A DNA stretch of 64,000 nt from Pipra filicauda (lineage: Eukaryota > Chordata > Aves > Passeriformes > Pipridae), in NCBI RefSeq assembly GCF_003945595.2, contig NW_024104765.1, positions 186,001 through 250,000 on the forward strand. Direction: 5' to 3'. Both the position numbers and the translations under genes were made by a program. This document shows positions 37,063 through 51,501 of the stretch, in pieces. How positions within the stretch are numbered: the first letter of the stretch is position 1; each line of letters opens with the position of its first letter. Below the pieces are notes generated by a model. The model saw nothing but the letters and a program-made list of their open reading frames with translations. It did no database searches and was not told the DNA's origin.

Positions 37063-39501
37063 CACCTGACAAATCTTCCTTCCTATTCTGCTTATGTTTT
37101 GCCTATAAGCAGATTGCAGCTATTTTGACATTACAGTCAGAAAAGTTTCCCTCAAAATGTCGTGTGTTTTAAAGGCTTACAATGGGAGGACTGCTGCTTC
37201 ACTGCACTTGCTTCACAGACCCCCAGAGACCCCTTCTGCTCAGTTCAGCCATGGAAGAAGGCACTAATACTCCAACTTCTGCTGAGAGTGTTTGCTGACA
37301 GCAAAATTTCAAATTTGCTTAACATTAATATTCGCTGAGTAAACTGAAGCTGCACAGAAGTATATGGAAAGTGAAAAATATATGGAAAGCTTACAGCCAA
37401 AAAGGTTGGCTGCTCAGTGCGGGAAACTGCACTCAAAAGGAGGTATTTAACACCAGTCTTCATCTCCACCTCCTGTCTGCACCCTTGTCCAGGATCTGCC
37501 TCCTGAGCTTCTCAGTGCTCTGCATCTTCTGACCGGTCAGCCTCCTCCTGGAGGAGTGACCTCAGTGACCTCCTCTCTGCCTCAGGTCCCAAGCAGTGTT
37601 GCTGCAGAGGCCAAACTAGCAAGCTGAGCATGGCTCAACAGGGTGGATGCTTCTCTACCATCATGACATATAATGGTGGAAGCACGTTGAGGTTCATCTT
37701 ATCAGTTAGTGACTGGTGCTGTAAGAAACACTCAGGTGGATTCATTTTACCTAGTTTTGACCATCCAGAAATGAGGCACCTAAATTACTCATGTAGTCTT
37801 CTTCACGATTCATAAAGGGCACAAATGACTCCCTGTACAGGGACATGTCTCTCTGTAGTTGTTATAGATGTAGCCCTAGTACCTCAGCAATTTAACAATT
37901 CCGCTCTGACTGAAGAAAAATAGTTTTCATCATCGATGTCAAAGTCATTGGACTTCACACAGTTTCCAACAAAATTCAAACAAGAAGCAATGCTTGAACA
38001 AAATAGTACCATCTCACACCTAACAATGGAGATGTCATGGTCAGTACCAAAGCCTCACTGCACAGATAATTAATTTTTCTTAAGATGCTTGTTTTTCTGC
38101 AGATCTCAGTGCACAAGGAGCCTGAGACCCATGAACTTGCAAGTGAAAAAGATCATCAGCTTCCCCTCAAGTCAACAGGAATAGGAAACAAGAAACCAGC
38201 TCACATTCAATAAGCAGTTCAGAAGGGGACACTTTCTTTTTGTTCCTCTGTAGTTGAGTGCCATTACAAGAAATACTTACAAGTTTGAAATGCACCATAC
38301 ATATTACATTTATGTATCAGAGCACTCTTCAGCCACTCTTATTCCAGGAGAGAAGTACTACAGGAAGCATACAACTTAAACAAGGATGTGTTTATCAGAA
38401 AAAGAAATTACCTTTATCAGCAAAATAAATCTCTTATGCAGATCACTGAGCTCTAGGTTTTACAGCCAATTGATTTTCATATGCCTCACACCTAAGCATG
38501 AAAAAGTTGCTTTTCAGTGAAGTACATAAGCCCTGCACCTAAAATAACCACTGGTGGCATTCTCAAATAACTCTGCAGACACTGACTAGGGAAGAAGAGC
38601 ACAAGTGCCCTCAGCTAGCAGAATGGGATGGCAATCCAGGAATCTAGCAGGTCTAGGACCAATTTGTATGATAATACCAGCCCTTCTCACTTGAGTCTTT
38701 TTCCCTCCTCGCTCCACATACACTGTGTAGCAGAGCCTGTCAGAGATAAGAGGGAGCTTCTCTGCATGCTTAGGACAGGATGGAATGTCTGTGTCTCTGC
38801 CTTGATGTTGTCCCCCAAATGCCGTGTTGTAACATCTCTTTTACAACCACCACATGCCACCTTAGTCTAGTTTCTCTGTTTCTTTACCCACCTCAGAACA
38901 GGAGTTTCTTCCAAAATCCCAATGATTTGACAGTGTGAGCTGGTGGGAGCTCGAAGCCCAGTGCTCTTCAGCCCATGCAATGGAATGGGGCCATTTCTCT
39001 TCAACCAATTGGTGGCATGATGGTTCTGGGCTTACCTTTACATTATGAGTTTCTCTTCTATCCAAATATTACTGAACGGACAAACGTAACAGCCTTCTAT
39101 TAAATTTCTAGTTCTCCCAGGGGCTCCAAGTACAGCAGTGCTTGCTTAAATGCAGCCTGAGCTATCACAGATGCAGAGAACATATGTCTACTAATGCTGA
39201 TGGGAAAGCTGGGAGACTGAGCTCTATGTAACACATCCTTCTTCTTCCAAGAAGTTTGGGACAGTTCTCCCAAATTAGTTCCCAGAAGCTGGCAAGCAAG
39301 CACATGAAGACATCCATTCTTCCAAAGCATCGTTCCCTTAACCATTACACTAGGCAGCCACTTTTTCCTTCCAGCCCAGGTATAACACAAGGACTGCTGC
39401 ATGATGTCAGCACACTTTGACTTTCATTGCATTGTGTTGGCACACCCTTAGGCCCTCTCTCCTACCTCTGCCCCAAAGGAAGGTAAGATTCTGTTAGGTA
39501 T
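37063..39501. other. Intergenic DNA, no gene recognised
   Basis: No supported gene or clear repeat. A short imperfect direct repeat around 'atatatggaaag' lies at about 37,360-37,390. Confidence 0.5.
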
Positions 39502-39784
39502 ATATGTGTCCTAGTTACAGAGGCTGGGACCAGTTTATCACTATGTAGGTATAACTTTTGCACCCAGGGGGGCCACGTGGTGCTGAGCACAGGGGCTAAG
39601 GAACACCGCTCTGTTCCTGTCCCAGGGTGCTGGGTTATATATCTGGTTTTGTGGGTTAAAACCAGTTTTCTGTGTATCATTGTATTTATTGTAATCTTTT
39701 CAGTAAATTTTGACTGTGACTTGTAATCTCTCTTGAGCTGGGTTCATTTCTCCCACGAGTTTACTTTTAAACCAGCACAATATG
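39502..39784 (+). mobile_element. Solo LTR (273 bp) with 5-bp target-site duplication
   Basis: The LTR runs 39,507-39,779, begins TGTCCTAGTT, ends ACCAGCACA, and is flanked on both sides by ATATG (39,502-39,506 and 39,780-39,784). It holds a TATATA motif near 39,635 and a U5-like T-rich stretch. With no internal sequence it is a solo LTR left by recombination between the two LTRs of a provirus. A 5-bp duplication and the short size fit class III (ERVL-like) elements. Transcriptional orientation is taken from the TATA/U5 order and is less certain than the boundaries. Confidence 0.85.
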
Positions 39785-41799
39785 TGACAATGGAAAAGAT
39801 CTAGGTTTGTCTCTCTCCATTCCGGAGTCACAGAACTGACATAGGGAGAAAACTCAGGTCCATTTACTAGCAACCCAGAGGAAAGTTTCGGTTTTGTCAC
39901 TTTTCTGAGCTTTTCTGCAAATGTTTAAATGAAATCACAGCACACAAGGCAGCAGAGTAACAATATTCAGGTTCCCCCTCTTTGCAGAAGAGCAAGAATT
40001 TATCCCCCCACATGCCTGACATGTCTTGCAGTGATCAACACTTAAGTTAGCACGGGTTTCAAAATATTCTGAGTCTACCATGACTGACTAGGTTTCTCTG
40101 TAAATACAAATGTCCCACTTCTTCCTTCTGCACTCACACTGCCCCACTCTCTGCCTCAGAGACCAACAGTCTCAATTCCCAGTGTATTGAGCTTTCTGAA
40201 TGTAGACATCAACCATGTTCAAGGCCTCTGACCATTTTGCAAAAGCAATTCCTCTTCCTTCTGGCTATCAATCATGTGAAGAGAAAAAGCTCTAGTTTCC
40301 TTTCCAGATCACGGGGCAGGCAATGCCTTTTCTTGTTCTGCAGTACAGCACCCACTGCTTTTAGTTATTACTGGTAGGAGGTGCAGTGTGTATTTTAGCT
40401 GATGTCTCTCATAACATCTACAATATTTCAGTTTAAATGCATGAATATGGGCATGCCAATCCTTCTCAGCTGAACTGACAATTTGGACCTAGAATTTGAA
40501 GTCCTCTCTATCTTTCAACTGTTGTAAGATACCAGTGTGATAATCAAAATCTCAGCCTGGAAAAACCAGCCCCCCAATCTTCTAATCTTCTTACCAGAAT
40601 TCATTAAATGCTTTTGGGTGGTGAGTTCAGCAGGCACAGCTGTGTTATGTATGTTATCCACCCTTCTTCCCCAGGTTACCATTCCTGATGCAGGGATGGA
40701 TTAGGAAGACAAATATATTCTGTTGAGCAGTTTACAGTTCAGTGATTTAATAATGTATGTAGCATAGTATTAATGCAACTATATGCATTCTCCTCTTCAT
40801 CCTACATGGCTTTGCAGTGCAGTGGCAGCTGCAACAGGTGGAAATTTAAAAGGGCAGCAACAACAGACTTGAACAACTATGTTTCCTGAAGTCCATTTTC
40901 AAATATTTAATTCCTCCCTTGGAATAACATTAGACAAATGAATCTATTTCAGGAGATTTGAAACACAAAACAACAGTATGGCCATCAGTTACTCATGCTT
41001 AGAGAATCTTGAAACAACAGTCTTCCCAATTAACCTCAGTGTTAAACAACTAATGTTTATTTGTCAGATCTTAACAATTCCTTGAAAAGAGTTTCCATTA
41101 GCAAGTGGTAGAAACACCGTGAAAATGTGTTTTCAAAACTGGCAGAGTCCCCAGAAAATCAAAGTCCAAGTTTCATTTGTGGCTGTAGAACCAAGAGGAA
41201 AGCAAATGGCTTCATGAAGTGCCACCTAAATTTTCCCTTAATTTACATTGCAGTAGAACATTGACAGGCAGCATTTGTTGGAGAGTCTCTACAGGTGATT
41301 TCTAGACAAGAGTATTAACACACTTTCCAGTAAGGCAACAGGAAAAGTTTCCTAGTTAAAAATTTAACAGGCAGCCACAAAGCTGTAGCTTCTCATGCAA
41401 GTTTTCCCATCCATCCTTGATGGACTGAACTCCGCCAAACACACTTACTACCCTGAAGATGTTTCAGCCCTGGATTCCTCTTGGCAAAGAAATTAAGTGA
41501 AAAATGGTGTGGTCATCTTCTATGGTGTGGCCATCAATCTAAAGACCCTTCTGGAGTGCAATCTGATTAAGTTTATTGTCCTATGGAGTTGTTTAAGTTC
41601 AGATCCACCTGGTCCTTGGGACCTCTGATGATGACTCTTTAGCCTACTAACATTCAAAGCTCCTGTTTCCCAAAAGCATTCCCAAACCACCTGGATAGAG
41701 CCTCAGCTCTGCACTGACTAGAGTCAGACTTCTCTCTCCTTTCACTTGCCTTTTTTTTTTATTTCCTTGGTTTTGAAACATTTGCCCAATTTATCAAAA
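39785..41799. other. Intergenic DNA, no gene recognised
   Basis: No supported gene or repeat. A poly-T run of about ten bases lies near 41,751. Confidence 0.5.
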
Positions 41800-42386
41800 T
41801 AAGTATGAATTCTCCTCCTCCAAGGTACATAAAACCACTGACCACTTAATGTCATTCACAAAATTTGCAAATATCCCAACTAGTTTATCATCCAAGTCAC
41901 CCATAAAATAATGATTAAAGCTGCCCTCAGGTCTTGTCCCATAGGGCCACATTTATGAAGTCCTCCTTCTTTGACAGTGAGTCCTTGAAAATTAATTATA
42001 AACTGTTTTCCAGCTAGTTGTGCACTAGGAATAAAAAATTTTCTTTAGACCCAGACATGATATTAAAATAATGTATCCAATATCTGTACTAGAAGTCTGA
42101 TTTAAATGCAAGGTAAATCACACTTCTCACTTCCTTTCCTAGGCCATTATCCTGGCAAAAAATGAAACTAGCTTTTTTTGACACAATTTATTTTCAGCAA
42201 ATCTATGCTGACTATTTCCTTTTACCTGAGGAGGCCTATACAGATTGATCACTTAAAAGATTGTCCTACATCTTGTCAGATATCAGAGTTAGTTTGGCTG
42301 GGCCTGTAGAAGGTTTTTCTTTCTTAGGAATGACATTATTCAAGCCCTATTTGCACTTTTCTAAATGCAGGCACATTAAGTCTCCA
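41800..42386 (-). mobile_element. Ancient CR1/L3-type LINE, reverse-transcriptase region
   Basis: On the + strand a scattered but collinear series of blocks matches the reverse complement of old amniote CR1/L3 ORF2: 'cattcacaaaatttgcaaat', 'tcatccaagtc', 'ttttccagctagttgtgcac', 'atctatgctgactatttcc', 'tttggctgggcctgtagaag' and 'ctttcttaggaatgacatta' followed by 'aaatgcaggcac'. No frame remains open. This is far older than the young CR1 copy that starts about 150 bp away. Confidence 0.75.
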
Positions 42387-42408
42387 CCACCCCCACCCCC
42401 CCCCACTC
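42387..42408. repeat. C-rich homopolymeric tract
   Basis: A run of C with a few A interruptions, directly after the ancient LINE remnant. Confidence 0.9.
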
Positions 42409-42544
42409 CTTTAATTTTCTGTGATAGTTGTTAATTATACAGAGGTGGCTTTGACTACTTCTTTCCATATATATTTTATCAGATGTGTTCAGCCTGATAT
42501 CAAACTTATATGTTCATTAACCTGTTCCTTGAAATATCCTTGAC

Positions 42545-42945
42545 CACTCCTTCCCCTTTCTGGCTGTGGTTTGGAAAAGAGTAGAGAAAGCACAAAGGAA
42601 GCAGAGCTGTCCTCTGCCCTTGAAGGGGTACTCATGAGGGGAACGAAGGGGCAGGCACTGACCTCTTCTTTCTGTGACCAGGACCAGAGGGAATGGAAAG
42701 AATTTGTGTCAGGGGAGATTTTAGATGTAAGGCTCTTCACCCAGAGGGTGGTTGGGCACTCGAACAGGCTCCCCAAGGAAGTGGTCACAGCACCAAGCCT
42801 GGCAGAGCTAAAGAAGTATTTGGAAAATGTTTCAGGCACATGATGTGACCCTTGGAGCTGTCCAGTGCGGGGACAGGAGTTGGACTTTGATGATCCTTGT
42901 GGGTCCTTTCCAAATCAGGGTAGTCTATGATTCTGTGTAGTTTCT
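42545..42945 (+). mobile_element. CR1 LINE 3' fragment
   Basis: CR1 end of ORF2 and 3' UTR: 'cttcacccagagggtggttg', 'cacagcaccaagcctggcag', 'gatgatccttgtgggtcctt' and a terminal 'ctatgattctgtg'. Same subfamily block as the copy at 35.0 kb. Confidence 0.92.
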
Positions 42946-45900
42946 CGTGTTTGATTAGTTTTGATGGCATCTGCTGGCAGACACAGGATATGCCACTGCA
43001 AAGTAGAGAGGAGCCAGCAGGCAGATATGGACTGTCAACAGGAATATTTGCATCACCATGACAGAAAACAAAGTGAGACAGAACTGTAAGGATAGGTTCT
43101 GGTGAAAAATGGTGATGTTTTGTCAGGAAATTATCTCCACCCAGCATCTAAGCTTGTTTCTGTACTGCTGGAAACAAGACTTTACCTACACTACATGCAA
43201 ATAGAGAGGAACATATCAAATAGCACAACCACCTAGACTCAGAAATCCGAGGAGAGGCTCCAGGCAGAAGCCCTGTTGCAAGGCAGAAAAAGCACCTGTG
43301 TGGGACTAGAATAGCATGATCTCGACGTGGCTGCACAATGTACTTGTCAGCTTCTTCAGCACATGAGAACCATGGCCTCTGATTGTGCAGGACTGACAAA
43401 AAAACCATATGCATGGCACCAACTGGGGCCAGCTCTGCTGGGACTGGAGATCTGTGCTGCCTAGTGGTATTTCCATCATCTTGAGAACCAGCAGGACACA
43501 TGGCAATGGCTGTAGGGCACCACTCATGCAAATGATACCTGTGTCAGGACTAACTCAGTGTAGAAGTCACATTCCCTCTCTGCTTGTTGAATCAGCTCAC
43601 TTTGCCCTTCAAAAGGAATTAGTGGCTAACACCAAAAATAGAGGGAAACGCTGAACTCCGCAGACACTCTGAAGTGGGGAGCAGAGGCAGATGCTGGAGG
43701 GACCAGGCACCCTGGACCATGAGCAGCCCTGCCTGCCTCTGCCTGTCTTTCTCCGCTGGGTGCCTTCCTCCAAGGTATGGGGGTACAAGGAAGGTAGGGG
43801 AGTTTGAAAGTATGGTACCACTAAAGGCTGTAAAACTAGCAGGCAAATAAACTTACAATCTATTACTGCTAAAATTTTAATTACTTTTACACTAGGTTCT
43901 TCATTTTTGATGCTTGTTCTGTGCTTATTTTTCAGCACTTGGAGAACTGCTACTAATTTTGATTTCTAAGAGCACTCTGTTCCTTGAGATATGTAGCAGA
44001 TAAAAGAGAGATGTGATTTGCCTCATCAAGAGAAGTGTATACAAGATCTTAATGGAAAAGGCATTGGAAATATGCCTATCAGAGCAAAGAGTAAAGAAAA
44101 GTAACACCAACAGAGCTGAGCAATAAGTCTTTCCTGGAATTAGTGACAGGCAAACTTGGAGTGTTAATCCTAAAATGTATGTCACTGTTGTTGCAATAGG
44201 TTCCCTGAAAAATTTACCTAGGAAAGTCAGTGGCATTGCTGATCCCATAGTCCCCACTCCATAGCAGTCCCAAACATGCAAGGTGTTTTAAAAACTCAGG
44301 ATGAAATAGGAGTAGGTACCATTTTGTGCCTTGCTACAATAGCTAAGGACTGAGTAGCCATTAATGCCAAACATAACTATAAACAGCGTCTGGGATTCAG
44401 GAAATATTTGAGTACAAAAGGTACAGACGCTCAGCAAACTAACTGCACAAGTCCCTGCTTCCTGCTCCTGAGGCCAGCTCGGAGCTCTACGTCCCTCTCC
44501 AAAACAGAAGCCATATCAGAAAAGTCCCAAGTGTTCTCTCTTGAACTAGATCTAGGATTTGTGCTGTATGGCATAAACCAACACGATGTCCTGGGTGTGT
44601 TAACAGGTCATGAGTATGAACGTCCAGGCAGCTGGGATATCCCCTGGCACTGCCTGGTAGTACAGACAGTACTTCCCAGGGAGAAGGGAACTGTTAGGTG
44701 GAAAACCAGGGATATACATTCATCTCTGCACTCCTTGCAAGGCAGTCTGTGAGGAAGGTCCACATGGGAGCCTGAGGCTTCAGAACAAGGGCTGACTCTC
44801 ATTGTCAAAACGGTGATTTAGCACCAAGCAGTGTGAGTGGTCGCAGCTCAGGGTGCTCCCAGAGGGCAAGAAATCCTGGTTTGACATAATTGAAAAGCAG
44901 AGTTGACTGGACAGAAAATATTCTAAGTAAGAAAATTTGTCCCAAATGGCATGAGCTTTAAAAGACTGAAAATTAAATTTTTGCAGAGATAAAAGAAAAA
45001 AAATGCTCTTCTTTATAGGAAGAAATAAGAAAATGAAGATTTGGTGGGATTTTTTTGTTGGTTTGGGGTGGGCTTTTTAATTGTTTCCTTCTGTTTTCTG
45101 GCCATTTTCTCTTTTTTCATTCTATATTGCCATCATTAAATGGCAGGGATGGGGAAAAGCAGAAACTGTGTTAACAAAGCTGTTTCCCTCCACGGGAGCT
45201 CACATTTTAGCTCTCTTGAACAACAAATCCCAAGAGAAAATTCTGCCTTAAAAGATCTTGATGAAGATGAAAAAGTCAGCCCTTGCATTTGTTTAAAGCT
45301 TGAGCTTTAAAGCCAGACAAAATCAAATTATAAATAGGGTCTATTTCTGTCTCACATTTTAAAGAACTGAGAAATACCAGATGGCTTTTCTGTCACTATG
45401 CCCTACCATATAAAATATATTTTTATGGTTTCTGATTTCACTACAAATAGGGCATGAGAATGATAAGCTGTTAATGTAAAAATAATTTTCCCTGTGAACT
45501 TGCCGTGTCTGGAGGCAGTTTCTCAGCAGGTTGGGAGATGCCCTGCTTTTCCACCACTGGATGGCATTCAAGGGCCATAAATACTCACACTGGGAACTGC
45601 AGCAAAAGAAAATTAAAACACAAAGCGTCCAAAGCCTTTGGATTCTTGGTAATGCTTCTGTAATATATTCATGCTTTCAAAGTTCCAAGGAAATAAATCT
45701 GGAAAGATGAAAAAAACAGTTTCTGAGAAGAAAGGAGTTTTCCTCTGAGATGCAACTGAATATGCATGTGGGATGTAGGACAGGAGATCTAAAAGCAGCA
45801 TTCCAATTAGGAGAATCCAAGAGTCATATCTAGGCATCTCATTAATATGAGTTGGCAGGAAACTATTGGATGGGACTTGTGTTTTCCTTCCCAATGTGGA

Positions 45901-47061
45901 ACCAACAGAAAGAGAAAAAGTGAAATGTATTAACTTGACTGTGGGTCTACGCAGACACAATGCCCTGTTTGTGCAACACCTGCACACACAAAAAGCTCTT
46001 TAAAGCATTTCTGCCTTTGTATCCCCTCTTTAAAGCTCAGACACATCCTACTGCCAGGCAGCATCATTAAATCCAACCCATCTCACAGCTGAGCCAGCTG
46101 TGAGAGAAGGCTGGGCTGGAGACCCCCTGGCGTCCCTTCCCACCTGAGCCACCCTGCACTTCCACTGCATCATTAAGAATAAAGACAGATTGACAGTTTT
46201 TACAGATGAGAAGAGCACCCCACAGCGGTAACAGTATTTGTGGGGGTGTAGCCATAAGGGTCTAGCAGTGCGAGTAGGGTCAGGTTTGCAGAGAGATAAC
46301 TGCTTTTACACACCAGCTGGTATAACCAGGAAAGGGGGGTGAGTTTGGGAGCAGATGAATATCCCCTCAGGTCTGAAAGAACAGAGAAAGCTTCAGGAAG
46401 GCAACATTTGCTGAGCTTCACCACTTAAAGCCTTTAAAGAAAAAGATAGCTTGCATCTCTGTGGTACAAAGGAAAGTTCGGAAGATGAGAGTTGACAGAG
46501 CCACAGCCTCTGCTGTGTAAAGATGGAGTACAAGCAGCAGAAGACTCATCAGGGAAAACTGTGATATTCTGGGAAACCAGTGTTCCTGCCAAGTCTGTAT
46601 TTTCTGCTATGAAGTCTAGCTATGAATTTTAGTTCCCTCTTTAATTTTTTAAGTCTGCCTTGGGAAGCCAATGTTCCTGCCACATGCTGAGAGTGTGACT
46701 GGTGGTGGTGGTCGTCTGGTCTCGCTCAGCCAAAGGTGTTTGATGAGCTGTGTTTCTCAGGCCGTGCTGCCTGGAGTGCTTGTCACAGTGTTTCTGGTGA
46801 TGTGCTCAGGACTCTTTGCTCTGCTGCAGTTTAGCTCCACTTGGGGTATGATGGCAACAGGGTGTGTTTGCTTCTGGTGAGGATTTTGCCATAGCTCAGG
46901 GGATAGATGCCTGCAGGTAAAAGAAGGGGGATCTGAGAATACATAAGTTAAAATGTGATCTTCTCCTGTTACTATATAGGGTACTTCGCAACAGAGAAGT
47001 GTACAGTTGATGGGGCTTCATCTTTCCATTCCAGTGAATGTGTCTGTAGTGTTCAAGCAGC
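42946..47061. other. Intergenic DNA, no gene recognised
   Basis: No supported gene. ORFs up to 127 codons (for example 43,148-43,531 on the minus strand) have no recognisable domain or splice context. Confidence 0.5.
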
Positions 47062-47154
47062 TCATAAAAATATATAATATATAGTATAACATATAATAAA
47101 TATATGTAATAAACATATATAATAAATGTACATAGTGTATCATATATTATTAAG
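47062..47154. repeat. AT-rich low-complexity tract
   Basis: Nearly pure A/T made of ATATA, TAATA and ATAAA words. Likely unstable in length. Confidence 0.85.
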
Positions 47155-50100
47155 AGAAGATCCCCAGTGCACATAGGGTGCACTCCTCACAAAAGGCTGG
47201 TGGTATCTTAAAACTCAGCTTCACACTGCTTTTCAGGGTTTTTGGTTGCTGATTTTCTAGAGAGACTTGTGTTGGTCTCTGGTTCTTTGATATATGATAA
47301 TCTGTAATTATCTCTCTAGTATAGCTTATGAAGCCTAGAAAGAAGACAGTGGAGTGACAACAGTCCTGCACATAAAATCTTGTTCTCCCAGCCTGTGCAT
47401 TGTTCTTCACATCAAGGCTTAAGGACAGGGAGAGGCTCTCAGGGAGCAATCTCCTGGTCTTCTTTTACACTATCTGCTCAGAGGACTCCTTATCAGATAC
47501 AAACCTTGTCCAAACCCTCTTCCCATAAGGCTTATTTTATGTTACCTGAAGAGGTGGAAGTGGGTGGAGTGATTTTCAGTCTTAAAATACTATCTACTAC
47601 GCACAAGATTTTCTGCCCTGCCTATTGAATTGAGGATTTAAAATAACAAAAGCAGAAAAACTTTTTTTTTTCTGGAAGAAAAAGTTAACAATTTTTTGAC
47701 ACTTAATAGTACAGTGTAATATAAACCAGAAGAAATTGGAAACATCAAGGGCAGAGTTTTAACTATAAGTATCAAAACTGTGAATAGGGTTTTAGAAACT
47801 ACAAAGCACAGTTCAAACACATAATCATTTCTCAACAGAGATTACGTACACAACAAAGGCATTATGTTCTAACACATTCCTCGCGTCCGATTCACAGCAT
47901 TATCTTCGCCCCTTAGCCGTTCTCCAATCAAACAACTCAAAAGGCAAAAAACCTTTGTCATTACATTACACTCACAGCCACACGGGCATCTAGAATCACA
48001 TCAGCCAATGAGATATGTTGTTCCACAGTCTGTGCCCAGACAGCCCTAGCTCTACTATCCAGATAGCAGCCGGGAGCTCAGTTACTACTTCTGTTGGTCC
48101 ACAACGCAACCACTGGGTGGATCCAGAGCATAACCACTGGATGGATTCATGTCAACACCCTTTCTCTTCCCAATCACTTCTCAGAAATCTATTGTACCCT
48201 TGGCACCAAGAAAAAGCCAATGGGCTGATGCTGCCCAAGGATGGAGAAACTGAAGAGTGCAGGAAGGCAAGTTGTTATAGCAAAATAGCTTCATTCTGTT
48301 TCCATGTTTATAATTCTGAACACTCCACTCTTTTTAAGTCTCCCTACTGCTGGACCACAAATCCAAAGCAAGACTATGTTTTCTCTTCTGCTTGGGACAG
48401 AAAATATTGAGTAATACTAAGACACTAGAAAAGATCCTTATTAGGAACACTGTTGCACTATGAACCCCTGTATCATCTCCCCATCAAGGTTAATGCCTCA
48501 TGCCCAAGGAAATGGAAAAAAACAAACAAACAAACAAAAAACCTATCACGAACAGGTATTTGGTCTGACCAAAAAGTAGTAAAAAAAAAATTGCTCCTTA
48601 ATGTTTACAGGGTCAACTTACTTCTTGAAGCACCGGATTTTTTTGTTTCCCATTATCTTTGGCTGCAAATGTTACTAATGGCCATGCAATTACTCATCTC
48701 TTTTAAATATTAACTTCAAACTGTTTCAGACTCCTACATCCAGCCCCATGCTTGGAGGCCCCATCAGCTGGAGCTCTTTCCCCTGGGCTCTCAGGTAACT
48801 GTGCACCCTCATGTTTTTCAGGAATATATGGCTCAATGTTTTGTGCTTTAATTTATTTGGTGACTTTTCAGAATTGCTTTGCTGTTGTATCCTCCTCTGG
48901 GAGTACATTTGCATGAAAGGAACATTATGAACCACTTAGTATAAAGACATAAAACAAGTGAAATGACAAACACGTGTGAAAACATAGCTATTCCAAATCA
49001 AGTTAACTCAAAAACCTGGAGGGGGAAAAAAATCATTCTCCCTTTATGCTCTCATCTGCTCTCACCTGTATTATCTTATGCTGGGCAACTAAATAACTAA
49101 TAACTTTTCTATACCCCTACTACTAAGCTAACTGTGACTACTACAAACTTTGCAAGAACATTCTACTTATTCCTAATACTTCTCTAGCTTATTGTGACAG
49201 GGAGTTATGGAAGAAGATAATATCAGCAGATTCAAACCAGAATAGGTAAATTAATACAAAAGAAGTGCATGGGTAGATACAAAGAGAAGTAGCCTCTAAC
49301 ACTGCCCAGTAAACCAGTGTGGATACTGGCACATGTGGGAGTAAGACCGTGATACTGTGGGAGTGGCACAAGGGAAACTGACTGTAAGAAGCTGGCCAGA
49401 CTCTTGTGCTCCAATAAACAGCATCTGACACTTCCAGAGTCAGAAACCGAGTGCTTGGGCTAGAAGGATGATTGCTTTGACCTGAAAGACATTTCTTATG
49501 CTTTTAGACCATCCAGATAGTGGAGAGAGTCAGCTGATTTTAAAAACAAATTATCGAATGAAAAAAACCAAATTCTTAAGAAATTACACTGAGCTGAATT
49601 CCTCTCCCAAAGTAAATTTCCTGGCTTTTCTGTCTTCCTCAGCCAAAAGAATACTGGTTTCTCTCATACCTCAACACCCAGAATGGTTTGGCAGGGCAGT
49701 AACTGTTAGATTTACTGCTTACACATGCACATATAATGAGATGGCATCTTATTCCAACCTGACTGCAGGCCAAGTACTGGGTTAGCATATGCCAGAGACA
49801 TGGGAAGCTGCAGAGCAACAGGGAAATCCCTTAAATGAGGAAATCCTCCAGACCCCAAGGAAGTGATTAACTGTTAGTTTTATTCCATTGCCAAATGTGT
49901 TTACATGTTTCCTGACATCATCTTCAAATCAATCATTTTTCACTGCAATCATCTTTGACACAGCCAAATGCCTTTCCCCCCGCTGCAAGAGATTCCTGCT
50001 ATATATGAATATATTTTGGTGAATTCCAAGGTAGTGAAGAGCTTTCACCCAGTTGTAAAGGGGAAACACATAGCCTGTGTTTATCTAACACAAACCCTTG

Positions 50101-51174
50101 AATAACCTCTTTCCCTCTCACCGCTATTAAAAAACACTATTTGGGCAGGGTGACAGGGAGACAAAAGGAAGGCTAGTGCTCACTTAGAGTTCTCAGGCTT
50201 TCTTGGATGAAAAGTCTGGTCTAAAATGTAAGTTCACTAAAATCCCTACAGCTTGAAAGATTTATCTTTCTGCCAAGAAGACACCCTTCCTGCACTCACC
50301 ACTGTGGACTGAAAATCACAATACCTAAGAATCATTGAAAAGTTTTTTAGCCTGGCACCCCAAAGCAGTGAGGCACTCACATTGTCAGTCTGTCCATACA
50401 GCTGTCTGACAGCCACTCCTCAGCAACTGTTTAACCTTTTTGTCAGTTTTGAGCATTATTTGATGATGGGTAATGACCTGAGCCTTGGAAAGTCTTACCA
50501 GTTTTGTGAAAATCAACACCCGCTAATAGCAAAATATAAAAATTGGGGTCTGACTGAAAAGAAGTTGGTAGCAGCCCTAAGAAAACATTCTGGATGGACC
50601 AACAGTGACCCTGGCTCTGGCTAATAGCTCTGCAGCAGCTCAGGAGGGCACATGATGGGACCACCAGGGAGGAAGGGCAGGGATTTGCTGAGGACATGGC
50701 AAAATGGATCTTCAGTGAGATGTGGCACAGATAGTCAGGAAATCAAGCTTCACTAGTCTCTCTGCTCACAGAATGAATTTTTTATTAGGACTGTGGTGAT
50801 GTAGGTTTATATAGGTCATTGTGACAGTAAAAACATATCATTTTTATCTTCAGCCTGCTTGATCTTCAGCATTTTTAATCCACAGTATCACTCTGACTGA
50901 TTTATTGCTACTTATAAAGCACACTGACAAAGACTTCATTTTATCTCCATGCACAAATACTCTGTTCCTAAAATATAGAAGATGCACATTGGCTATCTGT
51001 GTAAACAAGAGATTAGGCTTTTTTCTGATTTTGTTACATTTTCTCTCTATGCCCTCTTGAAGATAGATGATCAACCAAGCCTCTATTTCAGCCATTTTCT
51101 AATGCAAAGGAACTGTATCATACTTTTTTTGTTTTCCTTTTCTACCGCAAATACCTTATTTAATCCCTACAAAT
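47155..51174. other. Intergenic DNA, no gene recognised
   Basis: No supported gene. An (AAAC)n simple repeat lies at about 48,515-48,541. Confidence 0.5.
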
Positions 51175-51449
51175 ATAAATCTAGCTTGTCCCTAAGTGCC
51201 ACATCTACACATCTTTTAAATACCTTCAGGGATGGTGACTCAACCAATCCCTGGGCAGCCTGTTCCAATGCTCGACAACCCCTTCTGCGAAGAAACGTTC
51301 CCTAATATCCAATCTAAACCTCCCCTGGTGCAACTAGAGGCTATTACCTCATGTCCTATCACTTGATACTTGGGAAAAGAGGCAGACCTCCACCTCACTA
51401 CAACCTCCTTTCAGGTAGTTGTAGAGATTGATAACGTCTCCCCTGACTT
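51175..51449 (-). mobile_element. CR1 LINE 3' fragment
   Basis: Reverse complement of the CR1 end of ORF2 and part of the 3' UTR. The + strand shows 'agtgccacatctacacatct', 'ccctgggcagcctgttccaa', 'cttctgcgaagaaacgttcc' and 'tcaggtagttgtagagattg'. The terminal tail is missing, so it is truncated at both ends. Confidence 0.9.
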
Positions 51450-51478
51450 TATCATACTGGTTTCCAGTATATTGGTCT

Positions 51479-51496
51479 GTTTCGTTGCTGTCACCA
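51479..51496 (-). other. Primer-binding-site-like sequence
   Basis: Five bases beyond the CA end of the adjacent LTR (minus strand), the sequence starts TGGTGACAGCAACGAA. Retroviral tRNA-Trp primer sites begin TGGTGACCCCGACG, so 11 of 14 positions agree. This supports reading the neighbour as a 5' LTR rather than a solo LTR. The match is imperfect and could be chance. Confidence 0.4.
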
Positions 51497-51501
51497 AGAT
51501 T